Shown: positions 51,693-59,419, numbered from the stretch's first letter. The stretch: DNA of 64,000 nt from Ursidibacter arcticus (GCF_009761375.1 NZ_LEKM01000208.1:30412-94411); one strand, 5' to 3'. Numbers and translations are program-made. The notes: generated from the sequence alone by a model not told the origin.

Positions 51693-52298
51693 ATGGCAAA
51701 AGAATTTAGACAACATACAGGGTTAGCTGTACCACTTGATGCATCAAATGTCGATACTGATGCAATCATTCCAAAACAATTCTTACAAAAAGTAACTCGT
51801 GTCGGCTTTGGGGCTCATTTATTCCACGAATGGCGTTTTCTAGACGATGAAGGCAAACAACCAAACCCTGATTTTGTGCTTAACTACCCACGTTATAAAG
51901 GCGCGAGTATCTTACTTGCTCGTGAAAATTTTGGCTGTGGTTCTTCTCGTGAACACGCACCTTGGGCATTAGATGATTATGGTATTCGAGCAATTATTGC
52001 ACCAAGTTTCGCGGATATTTTCTATGGTAATAGCTTAAATAATCAAATGTTACCTATCCGTTTAAGCGAAGAAGAAGTTGATGAGCTGTTCAAGTATGTC
52101 GTTGCGAATGAAGGTGCTGAAATTACTGTCGATCTTGAAGCTCAAACCGTTGTAGCTAACGGAAAAACCTATCCTTTTGAAATTGATAGTTTCCGCCGCC
52201 ATTGCTTACTAAATGGCTTAGATAATATCGGCTTAACACTACAACACGAACAAAAAATTGCAGAATACGAAAATAAAATTCCTGCTTTTTTGAGATAG
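51693..52298 (+). CDS. leuD: 3-isopropylmalate dehydratase small subunit
   Basis: The 201-residue protein has the swivel-domain signatures [15 protein letters not shown] and [16 protein letters not shown]. It completes the LeuCD enzyme. A GATAAAGGACAG ribosome site precedes the start. Between its stop and the tRNA gene (160 bases) I see nothing else. Confidence 0.98.
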   Translation: MAKEFRQHTGLAVPLDASNVDTDAIIPKQFLQKVTRVGFGAHLFHEWRFLDDEGKQPNPDFVLNYPRYKGASILLARENFGCGSSREHAPWALDDYGIRAIIAPSFADIFYGNSLNNQMLPIRLSEEEVDELFKYVVANEGAEITVDLEAQTVVANGKTYPFEIDSFRRHCLLNGLDNIGLTLQHEQKIAEYENKIPAFLR

Positions 52299-52458
52299 CA
52301 ATAACAACAGCAAACATTTATAAACCTAGCGTGTAGGTTTGGATAGAAATTAATCCGAACCCACACCTATTAGATGTTTTTTTATGCAAGTAAATACCTA
52401 AAACTAGATTTATAATAACTTTATCTTTATAATCTCGTCCGCTTTGCATTTCGTCTAT

Positions 52459-52535
52459 CCCCCCTTAGCTCAGTCGGTTAGAGCAGGCGACTCATAATCG
52501 CTTGGTCACTGGTTCAAGTCCGGTAGGGGGGACCA
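52459..52535 (+). tRNA. tRNA-Ile (anticodon CAU, lysidine type)
   Basis: A 77-base cloverleaf with acceptor CCCCCCT paired to AGGGGGG, discriminator A and encoded CCA (52533-52535). The anticodon loop CTCATAA gives anticodon CAT at 52493-52495. The sequence around the anticodon (GGCGACTCATAATCGCT) matches E. coli ileX/ileY rather than tRNA-Met, so it should read AUA after C34 is modified to lysidine. Its 3' end is the integration site of the element that follows. Confidence 0.93.
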
Positions 52536-52613
52536 TTTTAAGGTTTTTATACGTTCGCAACAGTAAAAAACATCAAGAAAATCAATCAAATATCTTCTTT
52601 TTTTGTTCGCTTA
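52521..52613 (+). repeat. attL: left direct repeat of the integrated element, overlapping the tRNA 3' end
   Basis: The 71 bases 52543-52613 are identical to 63482-63552. The preceding 22 bases, which include the last 15 bases of tRNA-Ile, match 63461-63481 with a few changes and one G fewer. This is the expected signature of tyrosine-integrase insertion into a tRNA 3' end. Confidence 0.92.
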
Positions 52614-52646
52614 GGTTCTTATAGGTTCGCTTGTGTCCGCTTGTTT

Positions 52647-52696
52647 ATGTAACTAACTATGTACCTTTTTAAAAGTCGCTTTTTAATTAGTTACAT
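52647..52696. repeat. Inverted repeat upstream of the integrase gene
   Basis: ATGTAACTAA (52647-52656) and TTAGTTACAT (52687-52696) are perfect 10-bp arms 40-91 bases before the integrase start. The half-site ATGTAACTA recurs at 63390-63398 near the right end. It may bind an excisionase/AlpA-like protein or the integrase itself. Confidence 0.45.
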
Positions 52697-52735
52697 CAAA
52701 TAAGCTTATTCTTATTTAATACTTAGGAGCAAGCT

Positions 52736-53953
52736 ATGGCTAAAACTGTAAAACCGCTTAATGAATTAAAAATCAAAAATCTAAAACCTAAAGATAAAGA
52801 ATATTCCCTAGCAGATGGGAATAATCTTTATCTGTCTATTTCACCACAGAACGCTAAAGTTTGGCGTTTTATCTATGTTCACCCAATTTCTAAAAAGAGG
52901 CAGAAGAAAACTTTAGGCACTTTCCCTTTTATGCGACTAGCAGAAGCTAGAGAAATAGCAAGACATCACAAAACCCTACTTTTAAAAAACATAGATCCCT
53001 TTGAATACATCGAGCAACAGAAGAGGGAGCAAGAACAGAGAGATGAATTATTTTCTGATTTTGCCTATAAATGGGCCGACTGGAAACAAAGCAAGGGGAA
53101 ATATAATGAGGAGACGAAGAATAAAACACTAAAACGCCTTGAAAATCATTTATTCCCTCGTTTTGTAGATTATAGGCTAAATCAATTCACAATCACGGAT
53201 ACTATAGAAAAATTGCAAGACTTGGAAACAGTAAAATCTGATACATTGCAGAGAACTTTGGGGAATTTAATAGAAATTTTAGATTATGCAATGCTATGCG
53301 GACGTATTCCACATAATCCAGTTACACCAATTAAAAAGGCATTTGCTACCGTTGCAAGTACACACCAGCCAACTATAAAGCCTGAAGAGCTTGCGGAGTT
53401 TATGCAGATGTTGCAGAAATCCAACCGTACGCCACAAATTAAGCTTTTGATTGAATGGCAGTTAGTTACAATGCTACGCCCTTTTGAAGCATCAGCGGTT
53501 CAGTGGAGCGATATAGATTGGGAAAATAAGATTTTATCTATTCCAGCGGAGCGAATGAAAGGCGGAAAGCGTGGGCATTGTGTACCTTTATCTTCTCAAG
53601 CCTTGCAAATCTTAGAAGAAATAAGGTTATTTAATGGAAACTATAAGCACGTTTTTGCAGGACGTAATGACCGAAGCAAACCAACCAACAGCCAAACAGT
53701 AAATAATGCAATCAAACGGATAGAGCGAGGCAAGTATAGCGGAATTTTAACCGCTCACGGCTTGCGGAGTATTGCAAGCACTTATTTGAATGAACGCTTT
53801 ACAGAAGAGCCGTTTGTTATTGAGGCTTGTTTGGCACACGTTGGAGCGGATACCGTTAGAAATGCTTATTTTAGAGGAAGCTATTTAGAAAGACGGCGTG
53901 CAATTATGCAGGCTTGGGGCGATTTTGTAGAACAATGCAAGAAGGCTAAATAA
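52736..53953 (+). CDS. int: Tyrosine integrase, P4 type
   Basis: The 405-residue protein has an N-terminal DUF4102-like arm-binding domain (KIKNLKPKDKEYSLADGNNLYLSI, RQKKTLGTFPFMRLAEAR), a core-binding domain and a catalytic domain. The catalytic residues are visible: Arg in TMLRPFEASAVQW (about 247), Lys in MKGGKRGHCVPL, His and Arg in TAHGLRSIAS (about 340-343), His in LAHVG and the Tyr nucleophile in NAYFRG (about 377). It should integrate and excise the element at the tRNA-Ile 3' end. AGGAG precedes the ATG. Confidence 0.95.
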   Translation: MAKTVKPLNELKIKNLKPKDKEYSLADGNNLYLSISPQNAKVWRFIYVHPISKKRQKKTLGTFPFMRLAEAREIARHHKTLLLKNIDPFEYIEQQKREQEQRDELFSDFAYKWADWKQSKGKYNEETKNKTLKRLENHLFPRFVDYRLNQFTITDTIEKLQDLETVKSDTLQRTLGNLIEILDYAMLCGRIPHNPVTPIKKAFATVASTHQPTIKPEELAEFMQMLQKSNRTPQIKLLIEWQLVTMLRPFEASAVQWSDIDWENKILSIPAERMKGGKRGHCVPLSSQALQILEEIRLFNGNYKHVFAGRNDRSKPTNSQTVNNAIKRIERGKYSGILTAHGLRSIASTYLNERFTEEPFVIEACLAHVGADTVRNAYFRGSYLERRRAIMQAWGDFVEQCKKAK

Positions 53954-53960
53954 TTATGGG

Positions 53961-53983
53961 AGCGGTAGGAATACCGCTTTTTT
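53961..53983 (+). terminator. Terminator of int
   Basis: AGCGGTA and TACCGCT pair across a GGAA loop and run into TTTTTTATT, 8 bases after the int stop. Confidence 0.88.
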
Positions 53984-54024
53984 ATTGTCTTTCTTTTTTC
54001 TCAAAAATAATTTTCTTTATTTTT

Positions 54025-54137
54025 AATCACTTAATCACTTAATCACTTTGTTTATAATTATCTTATTGATTTATAAAGAAAAATATATAAGTGATTAACT
54101 ATATAAAAGTGATTAACTTTAGAATAAGTGATTAACT
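54025..54137. repeat. Left iteron-like arrays (AATCACTT x3 and AAGTGATTAACT x3)
   Basis: Three perfect head-to-tail copies of AATCACTT occupy 54025-54048. Then AAGTGATTAACT appears at 54089-54100, 54107-54118 and 54126-54137, spaced 18-19 bp. The two sets are inverted relative to each other (AAGTGATT is the complement of AATCACTT). They lie in the 613-base gap between int and alpA, in very AT-rich DNA. This looks like an origin or a multi-site operator. The rest of the gap (54138-54500) holds no supported gene. Confidence 0.75.
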
Positions 54138-54509
54138 TATTAAGTAATGCCAAAACCAAAGCCCCGAACTATAAACGTTGTCATACCCTCGCCTCGCCCG
54201 CACACTAAAAACAGCGGAATTTACGCAAATGCAAAAAAAGCCCCAATCCTTGCCCCGTATAATCTCGCTTTCACTGGCTAAAACACCATTTTTTACGCAT
54301 TTTTACGCAGAAAAACGCAAATTTATATTAACAAAAACCGCCCTTTTTATTCGATGCTGAAATAGCAATGAGAGAACCGCCCCAAAATGGCAAAAAATCC
54401 ACAAAATCCCACCGCTTGAAATTCCCGAAATTCAGCCGAAAACGCCCCAAATTGTGAAAAATCCCACCACAACCCGAACAAATAGCCAATTTTTTATAAA
54501 TTAGTAAGA

Positions 54510-54539
54510 TTGCTTGCAACTGCTTGACACCGCAAGCAA
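54510..54539. promoter_or_regulatory. Palindrome TTGCTTGC-N14-GCAAGCAA upstream of the first alpA
   Basis: Perfect 8-bp arms with a 14-base spacer end 27 bases before the AlpA-like gene. Related palindromes lie upstream of the second AlpA-like gene and of the C4/Icd unit, suggesting a shared regulator. Confidence 0.5.
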
Positions 54540-54566
54540 GAGAAATTTTTTAGGAGCAAATCACAA

Positions 54567-54773
54567 ATGGAGAAGGCCACCCAAAAAGAACGATTTATAA
54601 GAATTGATGAAGTCAGCCGCTTAACTTCTCTTTCAGATAGTACAATTTACCGAAAAATGAACGCTGGCGACTTTCCTCAAAATATCAGCATTGGAACAAA
54701 TTCCAAAGTATGGCTAGAGAGTGAAATTCAGCACTGGATAGCCGAACAAATTCACAAAAACCGCAACCAATAG
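54567..54773 (+). CDS. alpA: AlpA-family regulator
   Basis: The 68-residue protein has the AlpA/MerR-like winged helix: FIRIDEVSRLTSLSDSTIYRKMNAGDFPQNISIG...VWLESEIQHWI. In P4-like islands and PICIs, AlpA proteins activate excision or early element genes. TTTAGGAGC precedes the start. It is the first gene of the block that includes the capsid gene, 9 bases from the next gene. Confidence 0.92.
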   Translation: MEKATQKERFIRIDEVSRLTSLSDSTIYRKMNAGDFPQNISIGTNSKVWLESEIQHWIAEQIHKNRNQ

Positions 54774-54782
54774 GGGCAAGCT

Positions 54783-55454
54783 ATGAACCAGCTAGAGCAA
54801 CAATTCAAACAAAAGAAAGAAGAATTTGAGAAAGAAGCGGCAAAATTCACCGATTTAAAAGCCGAGAAAGAAAAAACAGAAAAAATCATATCAGCATTTA
54901 AAAACGAGCTACAAGAAGCAATTTCAAAAACTGAAAAAGGCTTAATTGCAAGCGGGGAATTTAGCGAAGACGAATATATAGAGATACGCAACCAAACTAC
55001 AGGATTAAAAGCCCGTATTGAATACCAGCAAGCAAAATTAGAAGATTTACAAGAGAAAATATATCAGCAAGCCGAAGTTATTCGCTCTAAACGTGGGGAA
55101 GTTATTTTTACACGGCAAGCTATTTTCGCACAAAATATCGATGCAGACTTTAAAAAATGGCTTGAGGAAAATAAAAGCGTACTTGATGATTTTTTCACTC
55201 GTTTTTATTATAGCGGGAAATTTACAGCAACGGGCAGCACGTGGAATGATGATTATATTGGAGTAGAAGAATATGTAATGAAGCATATTATTTCAAAAAT
55301 ATCATCATCTATTTCTGAAAATTATCAAATAGATGAAAAATTACAGATTCCAGACCCAACACGAAATTTTACATTTAAAACGCCGGGGCAAATTCACAAA
55401 GAAAAATTTGATAAAAATGAAAAAGGTTTTGGAAAATTATTAAATAACTTATAA
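54783..55454 (+). CDS. Coiled-coil protein directly upstream of the capsid gene (possible scaffold)
   Basis: The 223-residue protein is not recognised by sequence. Residues about 1-110 are a strong heptad-rich coiled coil (many Lys, Glu and Gln); about 125-175 is a compact aromatic-rich region; the C-terminus is basic (KTPGQIHKEKFDKNEKGFGKL). In P2 the scaffold/protease gene O lies immediately upstream of capsid gene N, and this gene holds the same place, 13 bases before the gpN-like gene. I see no Ser-protease motif of gpO. A scaffolding or size-setting role (compare P4 Sid) is inference from position and coiled-coil form only. Confidence 0.6.
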   Translation: MNQLEQQFKQKKEEFEKEAAKFTDLKAEKEKTEKIISAFKNELQEAISKTEKGLIASGEFSEDEYIEIRNQTTGLKARIEYQQAKLEDLQEKIYQQAEVIRSKRGEVIFTRQAIFAQNIDADFKKWLEENKSVLDDFFTRFYYSGKFTATGSTWNDDYIGVEEYVMKHIISKISSSISENYQIDEKLQIPDPTRNFTFKTPGQIHKEKFDKNEKGFGKLLNNL

Positions 55455-55467
55455 CAAGGGGAAAGAA

Positions 55468-56439
55468 ATGGAACTATTAACATCACAAAAATTTAAAAAA
55501 TACCTTGAAACTTTTTCTAATTCTTTATGCTTAGATAATTATGGGGAAGTAAAAATAATAAATCTAAATGAAGAACTAGAAAATAACTTCTTCACCAACA
55601 TAAAAAATAATAGCTTTTTAGGTTTAATCAACATATTCAAATCACGCCTAGAACGTGGGAATTGCTTAGGCTTAAATATCCCAATGCCAAGCACCACAAA
55701 CACAGACCAACAAGAAAGAAGCGTAAACCCGAGCTTTATCGCCCCCTTTCAAGAATTTGAATGCAGCCAACTGAATTTAGACACCTATATAAGCTATGCA
55801 AAATTAGACGCATTTACCCAGCTTGAAGAAGTCGATTTTAATCAAGCGTTAGATGCTTATTTAGAACAGCAACATTTAACGGCGTTATTGATTGCTGGCT
55901 GGAATGGCAAGCAGAAAGCAGGCACTTCAGACCCGACAACCCACAAACTAGGGGAAGATACCACAAAAGGCTGGCTACAACGCATTCGAGAGAATGCACA
56001 AGATAAAGTGATCGCCGAAGAGCAAAGCTACACAAGCAAAAAAGCACTAATCAAAACCGCTTTAGCGAAAATTGAAGAGCCATTCAAAAGCAAAGGGAAC
56101 TTAGTCGCTATTTGTGGGCGAGATATTTTTAGCGATGAAGATTTAGCCATTACAAGCCTAGATCTTACTGATAACAATCAAATGATGATTGCACAAAAAA
56201 CAATAGGCGGATTAAAAGCGATTTATTGCCCTTATTTCCCAAGCAACGCCCTTTTAATTACAAGCCTTGATAATATCTCGCTCTATGTACACACAGGCAC
56301 AATCAGAAAGTTTTTAGAGCAAAACCCAGCGAAAGACAGGCTAGAAATTTACAACTCAATGAGCGTAGATTTTATTATAGAAGACTATCGAGCCGTTGCA
56401 CTGATTGAAAACGCCACCATTAACGAAAACAAGGAATAA
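55468..56439 (+). CDS. Major capsid protein, P2 gpN family
   Basis: The 323-residue protein resembles P2 gpN (357 residues) along its length. Shared landmarks include FECSQLNLDTYISYAKLD, LIAGWNGKQKAGTSD, KGWLQRIRENA, ICGRDIF, GGLKAIYCPYFPSNALLITSLDN and, near the C-terminus, YNSMSVDFIIEDYRAVALIE. gpN is an HK97-fold shell protein. Terminase and portal genes are absent, so particles would need helper functions. The N-terminus is shorter and more diverged than in gpN. AAGGGGAAAG precedes the start. Misassignment is unlikely given the spread of conserved blocks. Confidence 0.88.
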   Translation: MELLTSQKFKKYLETFSNSLCLDNYGEVKIINLNEELENNFFTNIKNNSFLGLINIFKSRLERGNCLGLNIPMPSTTNTDQQERSVNPSFIAPFQEFECSQLNLDTYISYAKLDAFTQLEEVDFNQALDAYLEQQHLTALLIAGWNGKQKAGTSDPTTHKLGEDTTKGWLQRIRENAQDKVIAEEQSYTSKKALIKTALAKIEEPFKSKGNLVAICGRDIFSDEDLAITSLDLTDNNQMMIAQKTIGGLKAIYCPYFPSNALLITSLDNISLYVHTGTIRKFLEQNPAKDRLEIYNSMSVDFIIEDYRAVALIENATINENKE

Positions 56440-56442
56440 AAA

Positions 56443-56676
56443 ATGCCCGATGCACTAGAAAAACTTATCCCAATATTTGCTAAAATGAAAAAATGCCAAA
56501 ATGACGATCAGGCAATAGAAGTTATGCGGAAATATGTAGATGAAGGGAATTTAAGTAAAGATGAATGTTTTATTTTAGGTTGGCTTTATCATCAAGAACA
56601 ACAAAAGAATAATAAGATACTACACACAAGGCAAGAAAACCAAGAAAAAAAATCAGGGTTTGTAATGCGATTTTAA
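56443..56676 (+). CDS. Small protein of unknown function after the capsid gene
   Basis: The 77-residue, charged, mostly helical protein starts 3 bases after the capsid stop codon, so it is translated from the same mRNA. It is not recognised. Its last part is Gln/Asn/Lys-rich (QEQQKNNKILHTRQENQEKK). It is followed by an intrinsic terminator, so it closes the capsid transcription unit. Confidence 0.65.
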   Translation: MPDALEKLIPIFAKMKKCQNDDQAIEVMRKYVDEGNLSKDECFILGWLYHQEQQKNNKILHTRQENQEKKSGFVMRF

Positions 56677-56683
56677 CCCACCC

Positions 56684-56713
56684 AAGCCCCGAACAAAAAG
56701 GGGCTTTTTTATT
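56684..56713 (+). terminator. Terminator of the alpA-capsid unit
   Basis: AAGCCCC and GGGGCTT pair across 9 bases and run into TTTTATT. Confidence 0.88.
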
Positions 56714-56775
56714 CCCTAGCGTTCTCAAAAACACTAAAATAAAGCACGAGAGTCAACACAAAAAAGGGAAAAACT

Positions 56776-57906
56776 ATGAACAACAAAACAAACTCAAGCC
56801 TACCGCCTCGCAAGTGGTACACCCTAGAACAAGCAAGCGAAAGATTGAGCAACGAAACAGGCTCAAAAGTATCAGTAGATTACCTTATTCACGCTTTATT
56901 TAAAGGGGCTTTTTTACCCTATATTCACGTTGATTATAAAATAAATAATTATATTTCATTCAATGGTAAATATAGAGTAGATCTTAGTGATGGTTATAAT
57001 GTATTGCTTGAAGATATTCATTCAACATTAGAGCTAAATTATAATGATGTAAAGATGATGTATGATTGTTGTAATTTAGCTATTCAAGGGGTAGATTACA
57101 GAAATAATAATTTAGATAAATGGCTTATTCCATACGTTGAAAACCTTATAGAAAAAATGACTAGTGAATATGGGGAAGTAAACGACAGAGCTATTTATTC
57201 ATTTTTCAAAAAATACAATAAACGAATTTTTGGAATAAATGGATTATTAGCATTAAAAATAGAATGTTTATATAATGGTTCTTCTTTAATTAGTGAAGAA
57301 TTTGAGCTATTAAATAACGGATTAAGAATTAAAGAACAAGATTTACTTTCACCGCCTATAATTGGCTTAAATGGTAAAGGGATTTTTCTGAGATTGAAAG
57401 TAGAAAATGAATTCTATATATCAGCCAAAGATTTAATCATTGTTCACGATGACCTTTTAAGGGTAAAAAATAACTTTAGAGCCAATTTACAAGGCTTTGC
57501 AGAATTTGCAGATGAACAGGGAAATATGCCCGATAACATACCCCCGTATTTTTTAGATTGGGAAGAACAAGAGAACAGAGAAGAAAACGAACAAAAAACA
57601 ATCGAAAAAACAGCCCCAAGAATGGAAAGTTACGAAACTAAAAACCCTATTCAATATGGCAAAGAATACACCAAAAAACTAGTAATAGAGAGCTGTTTAG
57701 CAACTAGAAAAGAATTTCCAACCGCAGGCAAAAACACCATAGTAAAAGCCGTTTTAAGTAAAATCAGTAATGATCCCAAAATGAAAGGGCTAAAATTACA
57801 GAGTGAACGAACCTACACAAACATACTAGATAAAATGGGAATAGAATTTCCAGATGAGAAAGGAAAGACTATCGAAATTTCCAAAGTGATAATAGTAAAA
57901 CCTTAA
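56776..57906 (+). CDS. Putative DNA-binding protein of unknown function
   Basis: The 376-residue protein is not recognised. The N-terminus (residues about 12-50, KWYTLEQASERLSNETGSKVSVDYLIHAL) resembles an AlpA/MerR-like helix-turn-helix region. The middle is AT-rich in codons and hydrophilic. The C-terminal 75 residues (YTKKLVIESCLATRKEFPTAG to RTYTNILDKMGIEFP) look like a second small helical domain. It forms its own transcription unit between two strong terminators. It may be the element's master regulator, but this is only inferred from size, place and isolation. Confidence 0.6.
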   Translation: MNNKTNSSLPPRKWYTLEQASERLSNETGSKVSVDYLIHALFKGAFLPYIHVDYKINNYISFNGKYRVDLSDGYNVLLEDIHSTLELNYNDVKMMYDCCNLAIQGVDYRNNNLDKWLIPYVENLIEKMTSEYGEVNDRAIYSFFKKYNKRIFGINGLLALKIECLYNGSSLISEEFELLNNGLRIKEQDLLSPPIIGLNGKGIFLRLKVENEFYISAKDLIIVHDDLLRVKNNFRANLQGFAEFADEQGNMPDNIPPYFLDWEEQENREENEQKTIEKTAPRMESYETKNPIQYGKEYTKKLVIESCLATRKEFPTAGKNTIVKAVLSKISNDPKMKGLKLQSERTYTNILDKMGIEFPDEKGKTIEISKVIIVKP

Positions 57907-57917
57907 AAAACAATAGC

Positions 57918-57956
57918 TTGAGAATGGTAAAAATTTTTCCATTCTCAATTTTTTTT
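57918..57956 (+). terminator. Strong terminator after the 376-residue gene
   Basis: TTGAGAATGG and CCATTCTCAA form a perfect 10-bp stem with an 11-base loop and are followed by eight T residues. Confidence 0.94.
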
Positions 57957-58009
57957 ACAATTTCCAAACTTAACCACCTACCCCAAAATCACCCTGCGAA
58001 CCAAACGAA

Positions 58010-58051
58010 CGCAAGCAAACAAATTTTACAGCTTGCGAACGTATAAAAACC
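58010..58051. promoter_or_regulatory. Palindrome plus inverted copy of the att arm, upstream of the second alpA
   Basis: CGCAAGC (58010-58016) and GCTTGCG (58031-58037) are separated by 14 bases. Overlapping it, 19 bases at 58033-58051 are the exact reverse complement of 52542-52560 in attL (GGTTTTTATACGTTCGCAA). The site ends 25 bases before the second AlpA-like gene. Confidence 0.6.
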
Positions 58052-58076
58052 TAATTCAACAAAACAAGGGGAGATT

Positions 58077-58271
58077 ATGGAGCAAACCGCACCATCACCA
58101 CAGCTACTTAGCATTAAAGACTTGATAGCACTGCTCAACCTTTCAAAAACGACTATTTACGACTTATTAAAAAAAGGCAAATTCCCAAAGCCATTTATTC
58201 AAAAAAATAGATGCACTCGCTGGAAAGCCGAAGACGTAAACAAATGGCTAACACAACAGGAGATCAACTAA
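58077..58271 (+). CDS. Second AlpA-family regulator
   Basis: The 64-residue protein has LLSIKDLIALLNLSKTTIYDLLKKGKFPKPF...CTRWKAEDVNKWL, a standard AlpA/MerR-like helix-turn-helix with wing. It is distinct in sequence from the first AlpA-like protein. The stop overlaps the start of the zinc-finger gene by one base. AAGGGGAG precedes the ATG. It heads the second half of the element. Confidence 0.9.
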   Translation: MEQTAPSPQLLSIKDLIALLNLSKTTIYDLLKKGKFPKPFIQKNRCTRWKAEDVNKWLTQQEIN

Positions 58272-58597
58272 TGGCACTAGAAATCAAATGTCCGTTTTGC
58301 GGTGGTAAATGCAACATCAGAACCAGCGAACGCCCCACGCTCTTAACTGTACAGGCAAGAATTTATTGCCAAAATTGTGGCACATTGCAAGCCGATTTTG
58401 TCGGACAGCTCACCAACATCAAACGAGCCTTATTTATTGATTGCAACGAGGCGGAACGCTGGAGCAAAACCGAGAAGGAGCAAATACAAGAAGACGGCAA
58501 ACGCCCACTTACTAACGATGAGAGAATAGCCCAATTTAGAGCAGGCAAAGAACAGCCCGATTTATTCCACAGCGAAGAAACTATCCCAAAGCACTAA
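58271..58597 (+). CDS. Ogr/Delta-like zinc-finger transcription activator
   Basis: The 108-residue protein has Cys7-x2-Cys10 and Cys33-x2-Cys36 with RTS between them and IYCQNCGTLQADF after, the pattern of P2 Ogr and P4 Delta. Those proteins activate late promoters of P2-type phages and their satellites. P4 Delta is a tandem double domain; this one has a single finger plus a charged tail. I start at the ATG at 58271, which overlaps the alpA-like stop. It suggests dependence on, or control of, a P2-like helper. Confidence 0.78.
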   Translation: MALEIKCPFCGGKCNIRTSERPTLLTVQARIYCQNCGTLQADFVGQLTNIKRALFIDCNEAERWSKTEKEQIQEDGKRPLTNDERIAQFRAGKEQPDLFHSEETIPKH

Positions 58598-58688
58598 CAC
58601 CGCTAGAGCGTAAAGAAAGACGGCAAGCGGTGGCAAGGCAATGAAATTCTTCATCAAACTAATTACACACTTCAAACTAGGGGGAACT

Positions 58689-58838
58689 ATGAGCGAACAA
58701 GGAGCAGATGCAGCAAGAATGGAGCTATACAAAGGCATTAAATTCTTTCTAACATCGGTAGGAATAGGCGGAGGATTAGCTTTGCTATTTTGGAAACTGC
58801 CCTCACTTGCCGAATTTATTTTAGCCTTGAAGCAATAA
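58689..58838 (+). CDS. Very small membrane protein
   Basis: From the ATG at 58689, after AGGGGGAA, it encodes 49 residues: a short charged N-terminus and one hydrophobic segment (GIKFFLTSVGIGGGLALLF). An upstream ATG at 58641 is possible but has no ribosome site. It could be a superinfection-exclusion or holin-like peptide; the sequence does not decide. Confidence 0.55.
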   Translation: MSEQGADAARMELYKGIKFFLTSVGIGGGLALLFWKLPSLAEFILALKQ

Positions 58839-58880
58839 GCCAACGCAAAGGGCAAATAATGCAATTTATTAGCTAATTAA

Positions 58881-58945
58881 GTGCATCTACGCAAAATCTA
58901 GCGAGTTATTACCCTGCATTTTTTATTTGAGAAGCGTAGATGCAC
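58881..58945. repeat. Inverted repeat GTGCATCTACGC ... GCGTAGATGCAC
   Basis: Perfect 12-bp arms (58881-58892 and 58934-58945) are separated by 41 bases in the gap before the C4/Icd region. It may be a regulator site or a long-loop hairpin. Confidence 0.6.
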
Positions 58946-58957
58946 CATAAAAAAAAA

Positions 58958-58986
58958 CGCTTGCAAAATTGAGAGCCTTGCAAGCG
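58958..58986. promoter_or_regulatory. Third CGCTTGC/GCAAGCG palindrome, upstream of the C4/Icd unit
   Basis: CGCTTGC (58958-58964) and GCAAGCG (58980-58986) are 15 bases apart; the full arms are 9 bp (CGCTTGCAA with TTGCAAGCG). They are followed by GTTTT, so it could also act as a terminator for the preceding genes. Confidence 0.5.
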
Positions 58987-59183
58987 GTTTTAAATCAGTA
59001 TTATTTACTCAAATTTAAGGATTAAAGAAACTATGAAAACTTTATTTCAAAAACAGAAACAATCTAGCCTATTTTCTGCTAAAATGCAACAAATTTTCAG
59101 ATTGTTATTGACAACCCGAAACAATTCGCCGTATGCTTGCCACGCTTTCGCAAAATCGAGAGCCGAGTGTGGAAACTCGAACG

Positions 59184-59227
59184 AACATCAGGCGAATAAT
59201 AGCACGCCACAAAATCGTGCTTTTTTT
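59184..59227 (+). terminator. Antisense-target copy plus intrinsic terminator upstream of the C4-like RNA
   Basis: AACATCAGG (59184-59192) is complementary to the loop of the C4-like RNA. Just after it, AGCACG and CGTGCT pair across 9 bases and run into seven T residues (59221-59227). This is a leader attenuator adjoining a potential antisense target. Confidence 0.75.
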
Positions 59228-59280
59228 ATTCGTTGCTCACGCACACCAAAAGAACGCTATATTTTAGCGTGTTTCTCTAT

Positions 59281-59357
59281 GGTAGCGTGTAGCGGGCAAG
59301 GCTTAGCCCTTGACTGTAAACCTGATGTTGCAGTTTTCCACCCCGTTACACGCTATC
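59281..59357 (+). ncRNA. C4/CI-like antisense RNA
   Basis: A 16-bp stem (59281-59296 with 59342-59357, all paired, two G-T) encloses a 5-bp hairpin (CAAGG/CCTTG, 59297-59312) and a 4-bp stem (ACTG/CAGT). The 14-base loop of the latter displays CCTGATGTT (59321-59329). That loop is complementary to AACATCAGG at 59184-59192 and ACATCAGG at 59401-59408; the latter overlaps the ribosome site of the Icd-like gene. P1/P7 C4 and P4 CI RNAs work in this way, binding flanking targets to shut off the downstream operon. The overlapping long reading frame from 59033 gives an Ash-like translation (FSMVACSGQGLALDC), a known companion of such RNAs. Confidence 0.75.
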
Positions 59358-59419
59358 GCCCTACATTGTGGAAAATGTTAGCGATAGCCCCAATCAATTT
59401 ACATCAGGAGCTATCAGCA

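Noticed and set aside
54025..54137. CRISPR array
   Set aside because: The repeats are only 8-12 bp with 0-7-base gaps, there are no unique spacers of 30 bases or so, and no cas genes are present.
54138..54509. Small frames on both strands between the left iterons and alpA
   Set aside because: They lack ribosome sites and overlap each other, and the sequence is rich in short A-runs and C-runs like non-coding DNA.
59033..59419. The N-terminal extension of the Icd-like frame (Ash-like protein)
   Set aside because: It would be translated through an intrinsic terminator and a stable antisense-type RNA structure. I keep it only as evidence for the RNA and prefer the start at 59420, though a real Ash-like peptide cannot be excluded.
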